A DNA stretch of 64,000 bases from G942493375 sp942493375 (lineage in GTDB: Bacteria > Armatimonadota > UBA5829): contig OW818698.1 of the NCBI GenBank assembly GCA_942493375.1, positions 124,001 to 188,000 on the forward strand, written 5' to 3'. Each line of letters begins with the position of its first letter. The stretch's first letter is position 1. The position numbers were made by a program, and so were the translations under genes. Positions 34,341 to 43,170 of this stretch are shown piece by piece. The notes under the pieces were generated by a model. It had not been told where the DNA came from. It made no database searches and worked only from the letters and a program-made list of their open reading frames with translations.

Positions 34341-34545
34341 TAGCCCGTTTATTCAACAAGCATCGCTTTTACCCTGCAGCAGGAGAAAGCTGTTCGTGTA
34401 AATGCTCAGTAATCTTGGAACATTGTCATCCTGAGGAACGAAGGATCTGCTTTTTCTGGATGAAAAACAGATCCTTCGTTCCTCAGGATGACAATGTTCC
34501 GCAACTCTGGACTATTACCACTGTCAGTCATGAATAATGTGGGCC
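34341..34545. repeat. CCCGC-TTATTCA element interrupted by another palindromic element
   Basis: The left end TAGCCCGTTTATTCAAC and hairpin arm GCTTTTACCC are at 34341-34373. The right end, CATGAATAATGTGGGCC, lies at 34529-34545. The two halves are pushed apart by the copy of the TCCTGAGG element at 34409-34518. GTGTAAATGC at 34396-34405, half of the 23-base palindrome, stands at the junction. Confidence 0.75.
34409..34518. repeat. TCCTGAGGAACGAAGGATC palindromic element, copy 5, nested
   Basis: Inner arms about 34417-34451 and 34463-34499 pair with one mismatch (CTGC against CAG). The left outer end is shortened compared with copies 2 and 4; the right end GCAACTCTGGACTATTA is retained. It lies inside an element of the CCCGC family. 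Confidence 0.82.
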
Positions 34546-34566
34546 AGGGGTGTATTTCTACTGCCC

Positions 34567-37524
34567 TTAATCCTTGTTTTTAAGGTCGGTAATATCCATA
34601 ATACTGCCAATCACACGGGCTATTTTCCCATCCTCATAGACAGGTTCTGCGAGAGAACGAATCCACAAATGCTTACCCTTTGCGGATGTAATCTGAAATT
34701 CGAGATCATACGGTTGACCTTTTTCTACACACTGCTGAAAAGCAGAAAGCAATATAGGACGATCTTCCGATAGATAACATTCCAAATCCCTGGAATGATG
34801 TTCAGCGAATACAGGTAGCAATTCATCCGCATCAAAACCGTGGAGATGATGCATCTCCTCCGTCCAAAACATAGTTTGACTGCTAATATCCCATTCCCAG
34901 CTTCCTACATTAGTCATTCGCTGAGTAGCCTGTAATAATACTTCATTTCTTTTAAGCGCATACTCAATCCGTTTCATCTTGCTTATCTCAGAGAATGTTA
35001 TAACTACACCATCTATTCTATTGTCCAGCGTTCGATATGGCATTATCCGCACAGTGTACCATCGCCCGTCGCGTGCAGTAACTTGTTTCTCTGTAAAAAC
35101 CAATGTTAATAGCACCTTATGCGTATCTTCAGGTAACTCAGGATAAAGCAGGTCTGAAGCGATATCTGTAATAGGACGTCCGACATCGCCGGGTATCAAC
35201 CTGAGAATCTTCGTTGCTTCAGATGTAAAACGACGAACTCGAAGGTTGCTGTCCAGGAACACCGTAGCAATATCCGTACTATTGAGAAGATTTTTCATAT
35301 CGTCACTGGTAGTGTAGAGCTCAGTTACTTTTGCCTGAAGTTCATTATTTACTGTCTGAAGCTCTTCATTCAAGGATTGCATCTCTTCTCTTGAAGTTGT
35401 CAATTCCTCGTTGGTTGACTGTAACTCTTCGTTAGCTGATTGCAGTTCTTCATTTGCAGAACGAAGCTCTTCCTGGGAAGTCTGCATCTCTTCCCGAACA
35501 CCTTGTATCTCCTCACGAGCTTGTTGCAATTCAGTCTCAAGTAAAGCTAACCTTGTGTGACTTCCTGCATTATGTTTCACTGTAGTCGCTGCCGGCAGTT
35601 CAGGAGAATGCTCTACCTCCGCAAAAACAATCATCACCATCCCTCGCAATGGTTCTGGTTCATCAATAACCTGAATCGTCAGATCGACAACCTGGGTACC
35701 ACCATTTGTGCCAACAGTTAGATTTCTAAGGATTATCTTCTCTTTCTGCCTGAAGGCTTTTTGAAAAGCGCTGATCAATTCATAGCGTAAACCTTCACGC
35801 GCCATAACGAAAATATTCCAGTTTGCCTTACCTGCAGCGGGTTCCAGATATTTGCCCGTCCGTCCGCTTATATATAAAACATCACCCTTGTTGTTAACAA
35901 GAACCGCAGCAGGCGAATATGTCTGCAATAAAATGTGATCCGCGAGGGATTGAATATTAGTTACTGGAGGCGAAGACTCCAGTGGAGCTGGTGTATTTAC
36001 GCGAGGTGATATAAAAGCACGTGGAAATCCTAATGGCTCCATCAAGCGATCAGTACCCAGTCTTTTATAGATTCTGGACTTGCCATCATGTAGATCGAAC
36101 AAGTCAGTAAGCCCACCTACTGTTTCTGCACTCCCCAATAACATAATGCCACCAGGATTCAAACTGTAGTGGAATAATTTCAGGACATCTTTTTGTAAAT
36201 CCTGCTCCATATAAATCAACAAATTCCGGCAAGTAATAAAATCCAACTTAGTGAAAGGTGGATCCTTTGTAACGTTTTGGGGAGCAAATATCACCATTTC
36301 CCTGATTTCTTTATTAATGCGATAATTGCCCTGTTCTTCAGTAAAGAATCTTAGTAATCGCTCTGGAGATACATCAGCAGAGATATTTGCCGGATAAAAA
36401 CCCTGCCGGGCTCGGTCAATGGCATCCTTGTCCAGATCCGTCGCAAATATCTGAAGAGTGAACCGTCCCTGCCACTTGCTCTGCTCCATTGCTTCCTTGA
36501 ACACAATAGCTAGACTATATGCTTCCTCTCCTGTCGAACAACCCACAACCCATGCCCGCAGTTCACGGTTTGGCTGACTATCGGTCAAGAGCGCAGGTAT
36601 AGCAACATCACGCAAGCGTATCCATTCCTCAGGATCACGGAAGAAACTGGTAACACCAATCAGTAACTCCTTGAACAGCAGGTCCAACTCACCGGGATTC
36701 TCCTGCAAAAAACGTACATAATGGGCAATCTTGCTGATCTGATGAATACCCATCCGCCGTTCTATCCGACGATACATAGTACTTTTCTTGTATTGAAAGA
36801 AATCGTGACCTTCCTGCATTCGCAGCAGTACTATGATCTTTTCCAGATTGCTATTGCTCTTATCATCAGCAGCCAATTCCGGGGTCGTATTCATTGGAAT
36901 ATGCTGGAGATAAGCGAGAATTTTCGAAGGAAGAGCTTCCGGAGGCGCCACAATATCAGCCAGTCCGGCATTAATTGCACTTCGAGGCATACCGTCGAAT
37001 TTAGCAGTCACAGGATCCTGTACCAGCACTACTCCTGCTTTGTCCTTTATCTCTCTGATACCCAGAGTACCATCAGAACCCATACCGGAAAGAATAACTC
37101 CAACAGCAAGATCCTGCATATCTTCAGCGAGAGAGCGGAAAAATGAATCAATTGGCAGGCGCAACCCACGAGGTGCCAGTGGTTCCATTAGATGCAAATA
37201 TCCGTGGAGAATCGTCATGTCCTTATTAGGAGGGATTACATACACACAGTTCGGTTCAACTCTCTGCTGTTCTTTAACTTGGGCAACACGCATAGTTGTA
37301 GCCCGTTGAAGAAGCTCAGGCATTATACCTTTATGCGTGGGATCCAGATGCTGAACGATAACAAAGGCCATTCCGCTTGCATCAGGGACATTGCTCAGAA
37401 ACTGTTCCAGTGCTTCCAATCCACCAGCAGAAGCACCTACTCCAACTATTGGGAAAGACTTTCTACTGCTGCTATTTGTGATTGATATTGCGTTATTGTC
37501 TTGATCCTTGTCTGACTTCGACAT
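34567..37524 (-). CDS. CheB-CheR-PAS fusion (methylesterase/methyltransferase) without kinase
   Basis: One polypeptide carrying both chemoreceptor-modifying activities. CheB domain (about 20-205) with catalytic Ser32 (GASAGG), His59 (VQHLDP) and Asp151 (GMGSDGT). CheR domain (about 225-500): RRIERRMG, VTSFFRDPEEW, VVGCSTGEEAYS, FATDLDKDAI, DFITCRNLLIYM. PAS domain (about 520-640), a long coiled coil of repeated EELQSANEELQ-type units (about 660-745), then PAS (about 750-860) and PAS_3 (about 870-980). Related proteins often end in a histidine kinase or diguanylate cyclase; this one stops after the last PAS. No other chemotaxis gene is nearby. It lies 243 bases upstream of the PAS phosphatases on the same strand. 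Confidence 0.92.
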   Translation of the reverse strand: MSKSDKDQDNNAISITNSSSRKSFPIVGVGASAGGLEALEQFLSNVPDASGMAFVIVQHLDPTHKGIMPELLQRATTMRVAQVKEQQRVEPNCVYVIPPNKDMTILHGYLHLMEPLAPRGLRLPIDSFFRSLAEDMQDLAVGVILSGMGSDGTLGIREIKDKAGVVLVQDPVTAKFDGMPRSAINAGLADIVAPPEALPSKILAYLQHIPMNTTPELAADDKSNSNLEKIIVLLRMQEGHDFFQYKKSTMYRRIERRMGIHQISKIAHYVRFLQENPGELDLLFKELLIGVTSFFRDPEEWIRLRDVAIPALLTDSQPNRELRAWVVGCSTGEEAYSLAIVFKEAMEQSKWQGRFTLQIFATDLDKDAIDRARQGFYPANISADVSPERLLRFFTEEQGNYRINKEIREMVIFAPQNVTKDPPFTKLDFITCRNLLIYMEQDLQKDVLKLFHYSLNPGGIMLLGSAETVGGLTDLFDLHDGKSRIYKRLGTDRLMEPLGFPRAFISPRVNTPAPLESSPPVTNIQSLADHILLQTYSPAAVLVNNKGDVLYISGRTGKYLEPAAGKANWNIFVMAREGLRYELISAFQKAFRQKEKIILRNLTVGTNGGTQVVDLTIQVIDEPEPLRGMVMIVFAEVEHSPELPAATTVKHNAGSHTRLALLETELQQAREEIQGVREEMQTSQEELRSANEELQSANEELQSTNEELTTSREEMQSLNEELQTVNNELQAKVTELYTTSDDMKNLLNSTDIATVFLDSNLRVRRFTSEATKILRLIPGDVGRPITDIASDLLYPELPEDTHKVLLTLVFTEKQVTARDGRWYTVRIMPYRTLDNRIDGVVITFSEISKMKRIEYALKRNEVLLQATQRMTNVGSWEWDISSQTMFWTEEMHHLHGFDADELLPVFAEHHSRDLECYLSEDRPILLSAFQQCVEKGQPYDLEFQITSAKGKHLWIRSLAEPVYEDGKIARVIGSIMDITDLKNKD

Positions 37525-37674
37525 TATGTATGAATCTCCCTGGTCCAGTCGGCTGCAACCGGCAATTGGACATTACAGCATCTGATAATGCACGAATTAT
37601 ACTCTAATAATACGCATATGTCGATTCTTGTAAATGTTCAGTATTCCAGCGATAAAACCTGTTCATCCTGAGCA

Positions 37675-39234
37675 TTACTGAATACTAACTATCCTCGAAG
37701 CAGTATAGGTCTGGCGGAACATATCAGTTGTACGAACATTAATCAGATAAGTCCCCTTTACAGTTTCTCCAGGTATTTTAGCCTTCCATATGTGTGAGCT
37801 CTTGACTACATTCGGAAGCTTTGGTCCTGGACGAGGTTTTAGATTATCTTCACGAGTCTTCGTAGAAACATACGAAGGGTCTTCCATCCTGATCCTCTCC
37901 ATCAGTATCCAGTCACCTTTGTCACCAAGTCTCATTTCGACTCTGGATCGCTCAGAACCGGCGAAAACATTTACTAATACTTCCGTATCACCTGCTTTTG
38001 CTGCCTCAACGATATCCGGAGCATATATATTCATTTGATAGTTATCCGGTTTTCGCGCACCCTTAAACCTCACGGAAAAGTTACTTCCGTTGAAAGTGAT
38101 TATCGAATACCCGTTTGGAGCGCCATCACGCATCGTAGTATGTGGAATCCCGGATTCATCAAAAGCTCCGGACCACCACGAACCACAAGTCGCGCCATTC
38201 ACCAGATGCAGATGCGGCTTTAAGCCGCCCCATCCATCTGCCTTATCAATAAAACGGTAATCCTGAGTATGCGTGTGAGCAGACATAGAAAAAGTATTCG
38301 GATGAGTTTTCAGGAGTTCATATATGTCTTTACGGTCAGTCATTTCAGTTATTGGTATGTGCATCATAAGCACAACCAACTGCTTCCTGGGAATGGACGC
38401 AAGATCATCCTTCAAAAACGCCATCTGATCATCATCAAGCTTCGCAAAGTATCCATTGCCACGGGAAAAATTCGGATTGCTTAGAGCAATAAAATGCACA
38501 GGACCGTAATCGAACGAATAGTAAGGTGGGCCAAATGTGCGTTCGAATGTCTCATCAATGTATTTCTGAAAAGGAGCCGCGTCATAGTTTGTATCATGGT
38601 TTCCCTTTACATAATATGCTGGAATACCCATTCGCCCCATGACCGGCAGCAACGGCTCATACAGTGTCATATCATTAAAAGCCACATCGCCAAGGGCAAC
38701 ACAAAAGGAAGCGTCAGTGCCGACTAACTCCTCTATGATATCGTGACTCAGATATGTGATCTCAACTGGCTTCAACACCTGTGTGTCTCCCAGAAAAGCT
38801 GCCTTGAATTTGTTCGGTTCTCTATGGGGATACAAAGGAAAATCTACTGATGCAGGAAGAGGACCGGTTGGGTCAACTCCTTTAATCAATAATTGAGGTG
38901 ATCCTTTCGGTTTGTGAATATAGTAATATCTGGGTACATTATTCTCGTCCAGACGTGTCATCCAATTCCTGGGTTTGATAACAAAGATAATGGTATCATC
39001 GCTGACTGGCAGTTTGTACTTGCCGTTGCGATCGGTTTTCACACTCCCAATACCATTAGAAATGCGAACACCCTTTATACCTGCTTCATCACCATCTCTG
39101 ACACTATTCTTATTGGCGTCGTTATAAACAACCCCAACTACATACTGACCAGCAGTCAGATTTTGTTCAGCAGATACATTCACAGATAATAGAGAAGCAA
39201 CACATATTATAAGAAGTGCAAACAACCGTCTCAT
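37675..39234 (-). CDS. Secreted calcineurin-like phosphoesterase (MetallophosN-Metallophos-MetallophosC)
   Basis: Exported two-metal phosphoesterase. ATG 39234 is chosen: AGAGG lies 6 bases upstream and a signal peptide (MRRLFALLIICVASLL) follows at once; the open frame extends another 39 codons upstream without support. Residues about 25-130 are an SdrD/CNA-B-like beta domain (VGVVYNDANKNSVRDGDEAG). The metallophosphatase core has LGDTQVL, VALGDVAFND, VKGNHDTNYD, VLMMHIPI and MSAHTHTQ. The C-terminal domain (about 385-519) is the beta domain typical of this group. Substrate unknown. It is divergent from the sugar ABC transporter operon, 162 bases away. Confidence 0.87.
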   Translation of the reverse strand: MRRLFALLIICVASLLSVNVSAEQNLTAGQYVVGVVYNDANKNSVRDGDEAGIKGVRISNGIGSVKTDRNGKYKLPVSDDTIIFVIKPRNWMTRLDENNVPRYYYIHKPKGSPQLLIKGVDPTGPLPASVDFPLYPHREPNKFKAAFLGDTQVLKPVEITYLSHDIIEELVGTDASFCVALGDVAFNDMTLYEPLLPVMGRMGIPAYYVKGNHDTNYDAAPFQKYIDETFERTFGPPYYSFDYGPVHFIALSNPNFSRGNGYFAKLDDDQMAFLKDDLASIPRKQLVVLMMHIPITEMTDRKDIYELLKTHPNTFSMSAHTHTQDYRFIDKADGWGGLKPHLHLVNGATCGSWWSGAFDESGIPHTTMRDGAPNGYSIITFNGSNFSVRFKGARKPDNYQMNIYAPDIVEAAKAGDTEVLVNVFAGSERSRVEMRLGDKGDWILMERIRMEDPSYVSTKTREDNLKPRPGPKLPNVVKSSHIWKAKIPGETVKGTYLINVRTTDMFRQTYTASRIVSIQ

Positions 39235-39396
39235 ATAATTCCTCTGTTCTTTTAGTCCCGCCATATCGTTCGTATAGATTCTCATAATTCGCCAAATGAT
39301 TAACAAAATCCTGCAAAACCTGCTCATGCTCAATTGACGTAAGAACCGCAATAACGCATAATATGTCTTAGCAACTAAACCGAGGCTGCTCTACTC

Positions 39397-40707
39397 ATGC
39401 TTGATAGACTCACCGTATTCAACACAGCTTGTATACCCATTCTGCTATGCATTCTCTTGTCCTCTGGGTGTTCCCACATGAACAAACAGGCTACAAATAC
39501 TATCAACCTGCGTATGAGCGTATTCGGAGCCAAGCAGGAATCAGACCTGGCTAATGCCCTGGCCCGGAAGTTCGAAAAGACCCATCCAAATATCAAAGTA
39601 AACGTTGAACCAGTCGCTGGAACCGGTTATGATGTTAAGCTCATTATGCAATCAGCAGCCAACACCCTGCCCGACGTAGTCTTCCTGACTGATACCCTTG
39701 TCCCCCCGTTTATCGATTTCAAAGTTGTCCGCAATCTGAAAGATTTCACAGACAAGGACAAGAGCTTCAATCTGGATGATATATACTCTCAGATGCGTAA
39801 CACCGGTGTAGGCAAAGACGGCGGCCTTTATATGCTTCCGCGTGAGCTCGGAGTAGTAGTCCTCTTCTACAACAGGACTCTGTTCAAAAGAGCCGGACTC
39901 CCTGACCCAAGCCCCGATTGGAACTACGACGACTTACTACGAATAGCAAAGAAACTAACTATTAAAGACGAAAACGGGCGAATAATCCAGTATGGAATGT
40001 CCGCACCGTATGCCTGGGGTGCCTGCTACTCTGCATGGGTAATAGCAAACGGTGGAAGTGTTATCAATTCACAAGGCAGAAGCACGTTCAGCAAACCTGA
40101 GACACTGCGTGCTCTTCATACCCTCACCGACCTGGTAACCGTTCATAAGGTCTCCATGCCTCCCAACCAGAGTCTCACCGCACCCGGTATTGACCCATTC
40201 GCAGCCGGAAAAGTAGCAATGATAATCAATGTATTCCCACAGGTTCCCCAGTTCAGAGCTACAATGAAAAACTTCGACTGGGATGTTCAAATGCTGCCTG
40301 CTGGTCGAGTTAAGCGGGTAATCAATATTGGTTCAGCAGGTTATGGAATATCATCAACCACCAAACACCCGCAGGAATCCTGGGAGTTCGTAAAATACAT
40401 TATGAGCCAGGAAGGTCAGAGAGTATTGGGCAGGACCGGAAGTGGTATACCAGCCCTAAAATCCCTCGCACATGACCCGTGCTGGCGAAAACCGAACCTG
40501 AAACCGCATAACCTCGACGCCTTTATAAACTCCGTTAAGTATGGAATGGATTGGCAGACAATCATGCCTCTGACAAAAGCTGAAGTCAGCGATGCTGTAT
40601 CTGAGGCGTTTGATAAAGTCTTCACTGGTCAGGCTGATGTAGAAACTGCATTCAAAGCGGCTGACAAAAAGATCAACAGGATACTAGAAGCGGAGAGTAA
40701 GCAGTGA
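39397..40707 (+). CDS. ABC sugar transporter, substrate-binding lipoprotein
   Basis: Extracellular solute-binding protein (family 1, MalE/UgpB type) that captures an oligosaccharide and delivers it to the permeases encoded next. A lipobox is seen in ILLSSGCSHM, so it is lipid-anchored. Typical landmarks are NLRMSVFGAKQESDLANALARKFEKTHPNI, NTLPDVVFLTD, LPRELGVVVLFYNRTLFKRAGL, GKVAMIINVFPQV and ESWEFVKYIMSQEGQ. 436 aa is standard. Its TGA overlaps the GTG of the first permease by four bases. No ATPase (MalK/MsmX) lies in the operon, so a shared one elsewhere is probable. Confidence 0.93.
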   Translation: MLDRLTVFNTACIPILLCILLSSGCSHMNKQATNTINLRMSVFGAKQESDLANALARKFEKTHPNIKVNVEPVAGTGYDVKLIMQSAANTLPDVVFLTDTLVPPFIDFKVVRNLKDFTDKDKSFNLDDIYSQMRNTGVGKDGGLYMLPRELGVVVLFYNRTLFKRAGLPDPSPDWNYDDLLRIAKKLTIKDENGRIIQYGMSAPYAWGACYSAWVIANGGSVINSQGRSTFSKPETLRALHTLTDLVTVHKVSMPPNQSLTAPGIDPFAAGKVAMIINVFPQVPQFRATMKNFDWDVQMLPAGRVKRVINIGSAGYGISSTTKHPQESWEFVKYIMSQEGQRVLGRTGSGIPALKSLAHDPCWRKPNLKPHNLDAFINSVKYGMDWQTIMPLTKAEVSDAVSEAFDKVFTGQADVETAFKAADKKINRILEAESKQ

Positions 40708-41612
40708 AGATAAGACGCAGAATGAGCCGCAACGAAAAGCGCGAAGCACTGGAGGGTTATCTCTTCGTCCTGCCTCTGCTGGTCGGTCTTATTGGACTGA
40801 CGCTGTGGCCGGTCATTCGCTCATTAATGATCAGTTTCTGCCAATACAACATAATGAATCCCCCAGTATTTGTTGGCGGACGTAATTACATTGGACTCTT
40901 CCACGACCCGCTCTTCTGGCAGTCTCTCAAAGTAACTGTAATCTATTCAGTAGTCAGTGTCCCCTTGGGGCTTGTTGCAGGTTTGGCGGTTGCACTGTTG
41001 ATGAACCAGAAGGTCAGAGGGATATCGTTATTCAGGACTATCTATTATTTACCGGCAGTAGTATCCGGAGTTGCTGTATCGCTATTGTGGGTCTGGATAT
41101 TCAATCCTGATTATGGACTTGCAAACACTGCTTTAAAATCAATTGGTATCGCTCCCCAGCAGTGGCTCTCATCCCCGAAAACAGCATTAGGTTCACTTAT
41201 ATTCATGAGCCTGTGGGGAGTCGGTGGAGGGATGGTCATTTACCTTGCAGGACTTCAGAGTGTTCCTGGACAGCTGTATGAGGCATCCGAGATCGACGGC
41301 GCTAACAGCCTACAGCAGTTCAGACATATAACGTTGCCTATGCTTACACCAGTCATATTCTACAACCTGGTTATGGGAATAATCGGCTCATTCCAGGTCT
41401 TCACCCAGGCATTCGTAATGACAGGTGGAGGCCCGGTTAACTCCACTCTTTTCTATGTGCTCTATCTTTACAAACAGGCATTCAACTACTTCCACATGGG
41501 CTATGCATCAGCAATGGCCTGGATACTTTTTGCAATAATACTTGTGCTCACACTTTTGGTATTCAAATCATCATCAATGTGGGTCTACTACGAAGGCGAA
41601 CGCAGAAACTAA
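40704..41612 (+). CDS. ABC sugar transporter permease 1 (MalF/UgpA-like)
   Basis: Inner-membrane subunit with six helices (for example LFVLPLLVGLIGLTLWPVI, VIYSVVSVPLGLVAGLAVAL, MAWILFAIILVLTLLVF). The ATPase-coupling EAA loop reads EASEIDGANSLQQFRHITLP. GTG start, overlapping the binding-protein stop (GTGA), with GGAG 8 bases before. 302 aa is normal. The second permease follows after a 154-base gap holding three tandem palindromic repeats, unlike the tight 4-base overlap on the other side. Confidence 0.93.
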   Translation: MKIRRRMSRNEKREALEGYLFVLPLLVGLIGLTLWPVIRSLMISFCQYNIMNPPVFVGGRNYIGLFHDPLFWQSLKVTVIYSVVSVPLGLVAGLAVALLMNQKVRGISLFRTIYYLPAVVSGVAVSLLWVWIFNPDYGLANTALKSIGIAPQQWLSSPKTALGSLIFMSLWGVGGGMVIYLAGLQSVPGQLYEASEIDGANSLQQFRHITLPMLTPVIFYNLVMGIIGSFQVFTQAFVMTGGGPVNSTLFYVLYLYKQAFNYFHMGYASAMAWILFAIILVLTLLVFKSSSMWVYYEGERRN

Positions 41613-41616
41613 AACC

Positions 41617-41728
41617 ATTGTGATGCAGGCTTCCAGCCTGCCCACCCGGCGGAATTGTGATGCAGGCTTCCAGCCTACCCTCCCCGGCAGAATTGTGATG
41701 CAGGCTTCCAGCCTGCCTTCCCAGGGGA
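41617..41728. repeat. Three tandem 37/38-base units, each with a CAGGCT-TCC-AGCCTG palindrome
   Basis: Units begin ATTGTGATGCAGGCTTCC at 41617, 41654 and 41692. Each holds a short hairpin and a C-rich tail (CCCACCCGGCGG, CCCTCCCCGGCAG). They lie between the two permease genes of one operon and would be transcribed, so they may stabilise the upstream message or lower expression of the second permease. Confidence 0.88.
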
Positions 41729-41766
41729 AGTAATATAAACAAATACACTCAAAGAAGAGAATCATA

Positions 41767-42612
41767 TTGAAAAGCAGCAGAAAAATAATTAAGGGCTGGA
41801 AAATGGCATTCACATATACGCTCCTGTTTGCCGGAGCGTGTGTGATGATGCTTCCGTTCCTGTGGATGGTCTCAACTTCACTTAAATCTGCGGACAAAGT
41901 CATGATGTATCCTCCGCAGTGGATACCCCACCCTTTCGTCTGGCGTAACTTCATTGACGGATGGAACACCCTACCGTTTACTCTATATCTGACAAACACC
42001 TGCCGGATAACATTCTCAGTAATCATAGGAACTATATTCACTTCGTCTCTTGCTGCCTACAGCTTCGCCAGACTTCGCTGGCCCGGTAGAAACATAGTCT
42101 TCATAGCGACTCTGGCAACAATGATGCTTCCTGCACAGGTAACAATGATCCCGGTCTTCCTGTTGTTCCGTGACCTGCACTGGTTGAATACATTCATGCC
42201 TTTGACTATTGGAGCGTGGCTGGGTGGAGGAGCGGTCAATATTTTCCTGATACGTCAGTTTATGATGGGCATACCACTGGAACTAGAGGAAGCCGCCAGA
42301 ATAGATGGCTGTAACACCTTTGGGATCTACTGGCACATCGTAATGCCCCTGCTAAAGCCATGCCTTGCGGTAATAGCCATATTCTCATTCATGGGCACCT
42401 GGAACGACTTCATGGGCCCTCTAATCTACTTGAGCACCCCGGACAAGATAACCCTGGCACTGGGCCTGCAGTTCTTCCAGGGCCACTACGGCGTAACCCT
42501 GCACTACCTGATGGCAATATCCCTGGTAGTAATGGCCCCCTGCCTTATACTGTTCCTATGCGCTCAGAAGCTGTTCATTTCGGGGATTACTATGACGGGG
42601 ATAAATAGATAG
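41767..42612 (+). CDS. ABC sugar transporter permease 2 (MalG/UgpE-like)
   Basis: Second inner-membrane subunit with six predicted helices (TLLFAGACVMMLPFLWMVS, IFTSSLAAYSFARLRW, FIATLATMMLPAQVTMIPVF). The EAA loop is EEAARIDGCNTFGIYWHIVMP. TTG start at 41767 with AAGAGA 7 bases upstream; an ATG twelve codons later is an alternative. It pairs with the permease at 40704. Its stop is 6 bases from the end of the convergent TOPRIM-like gene. Confidence 0.92.
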   Translation: MKSSRKIIKGWKMAFTYTLLFAGACVMMLPFLWMVSTSLKSADKVMMYPPQWIPHPFVWRNFIDGWNTLPFTLYLTNTCRITFSVIIGTIFTSSLAAYSFARLRWPGRNIVFIATLATMMLPAQVTMIPVFLLFRDLHWLNTFMPLTIGAWLGGGAVNIFLIRQFMMGIPLELEEAARIDGCNTFGIYWHIVMPLLKPCLAVIAIFSFMGTWNDFMGPLIYLSTPDKITLALGLQFFQGHYGVTLHYLMAISLVVMAPCLILFLCAQKLFISGITMTGINR

Positions 42613-42618
42613 CAGAGA

Positions 42619-43170
42619 TTATTGTGGCAACCGACAAAGCTGACTGTACCCCTCAAAAAGAGATGGAGGGCAATTGCTATTATTTCTGGGATCATTAAGC
42701 GCCAGATGCTGACCAGCACTTCGTACTTCAACATCAGTTACTCTAGTCTTGTATATTTCGTTTTCACTGACCGATTCAGATGAGTTTAGAATATAACACA
42801 CCCAGGTTTCAGTATGCCTTTTGGGGATCAGCATACACAGCAGGTCCTGATCATTGACACGTTCACTTTCCGGTAACTGACTATTCAGCATGTCAAAACG
42901 ATATTCCAAAGAATATGTGTCGGCATCAATATGGACCAACAACCACCTGTTTTCTGACGCGTTTTTTGCGGCATAGCTCCTAATACTCTTTATATTAGCC
43001 GCAAAGTTATCGATTACGAATTTGTCACCAGCGCCTGTATGGTCATTTGAAGGAAATGACACTCTTACATTTCTAGAAATATCATAACCTTTTTGCCTAA
43101 GGTAGTTACGGATAAAGTTCCAATCTCTTCTACCTTCACATAAGACAATTATATGCAGTTGCCTCCTCAT
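42619..43170 (-). CDS. TOPRIM-like (DUF4276/RloB-type) putative nuclease
   Basis: Small protein with the TOPRIM layout: Glu12 in IVLCEGRRDW, Asp82-x-Asp84 in LLVHIDADTYS, and Glu121 in IPKRHTETWVCY. These are the metal-binding acids expected of DUF4276/RloB/OLD-type nucleases, and 183 aa is normal for stand-alone versions. It is translationally coupled to the AAA ATPase upstream (ATGA overlap). Such ATPase plus TOPRIM pairs occur in several anti-phage systems (PARIS, AbiL, Gabija-like), but the sequence alone does not place it in one of them. Function in defence is inference. Confidence 0.7.
   Translation of the reverse strand: MRRQLHIIVLCEGRRDWNFIRNYLRQKGYDISRNVRVSFPSNDHTGAGDKFVIDNFAANIKSIRSYAAKNASENRWLLVHIDADTYSLEYRFDMLNSQLPESERVNDQDLLCMLIPKRHTETWVCYILNSSESVSENEIYKTRVTDVEVRSAGQHLALNDPRNNSNCPPSLFEGYSQLCRLPQ

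Noticed and set aside
34323..34359. A longer start for the larger phosphatase
   Set aside because: The added codons come from the end of a repeat element; the TTG at 34323 has a GGAGG site.
41617..41728. Three regular repeats resembling a short CRISPR array
   Set aside because: The units are tandem with no unique spacers of 30 or more bases, and no cas genes are nearby.
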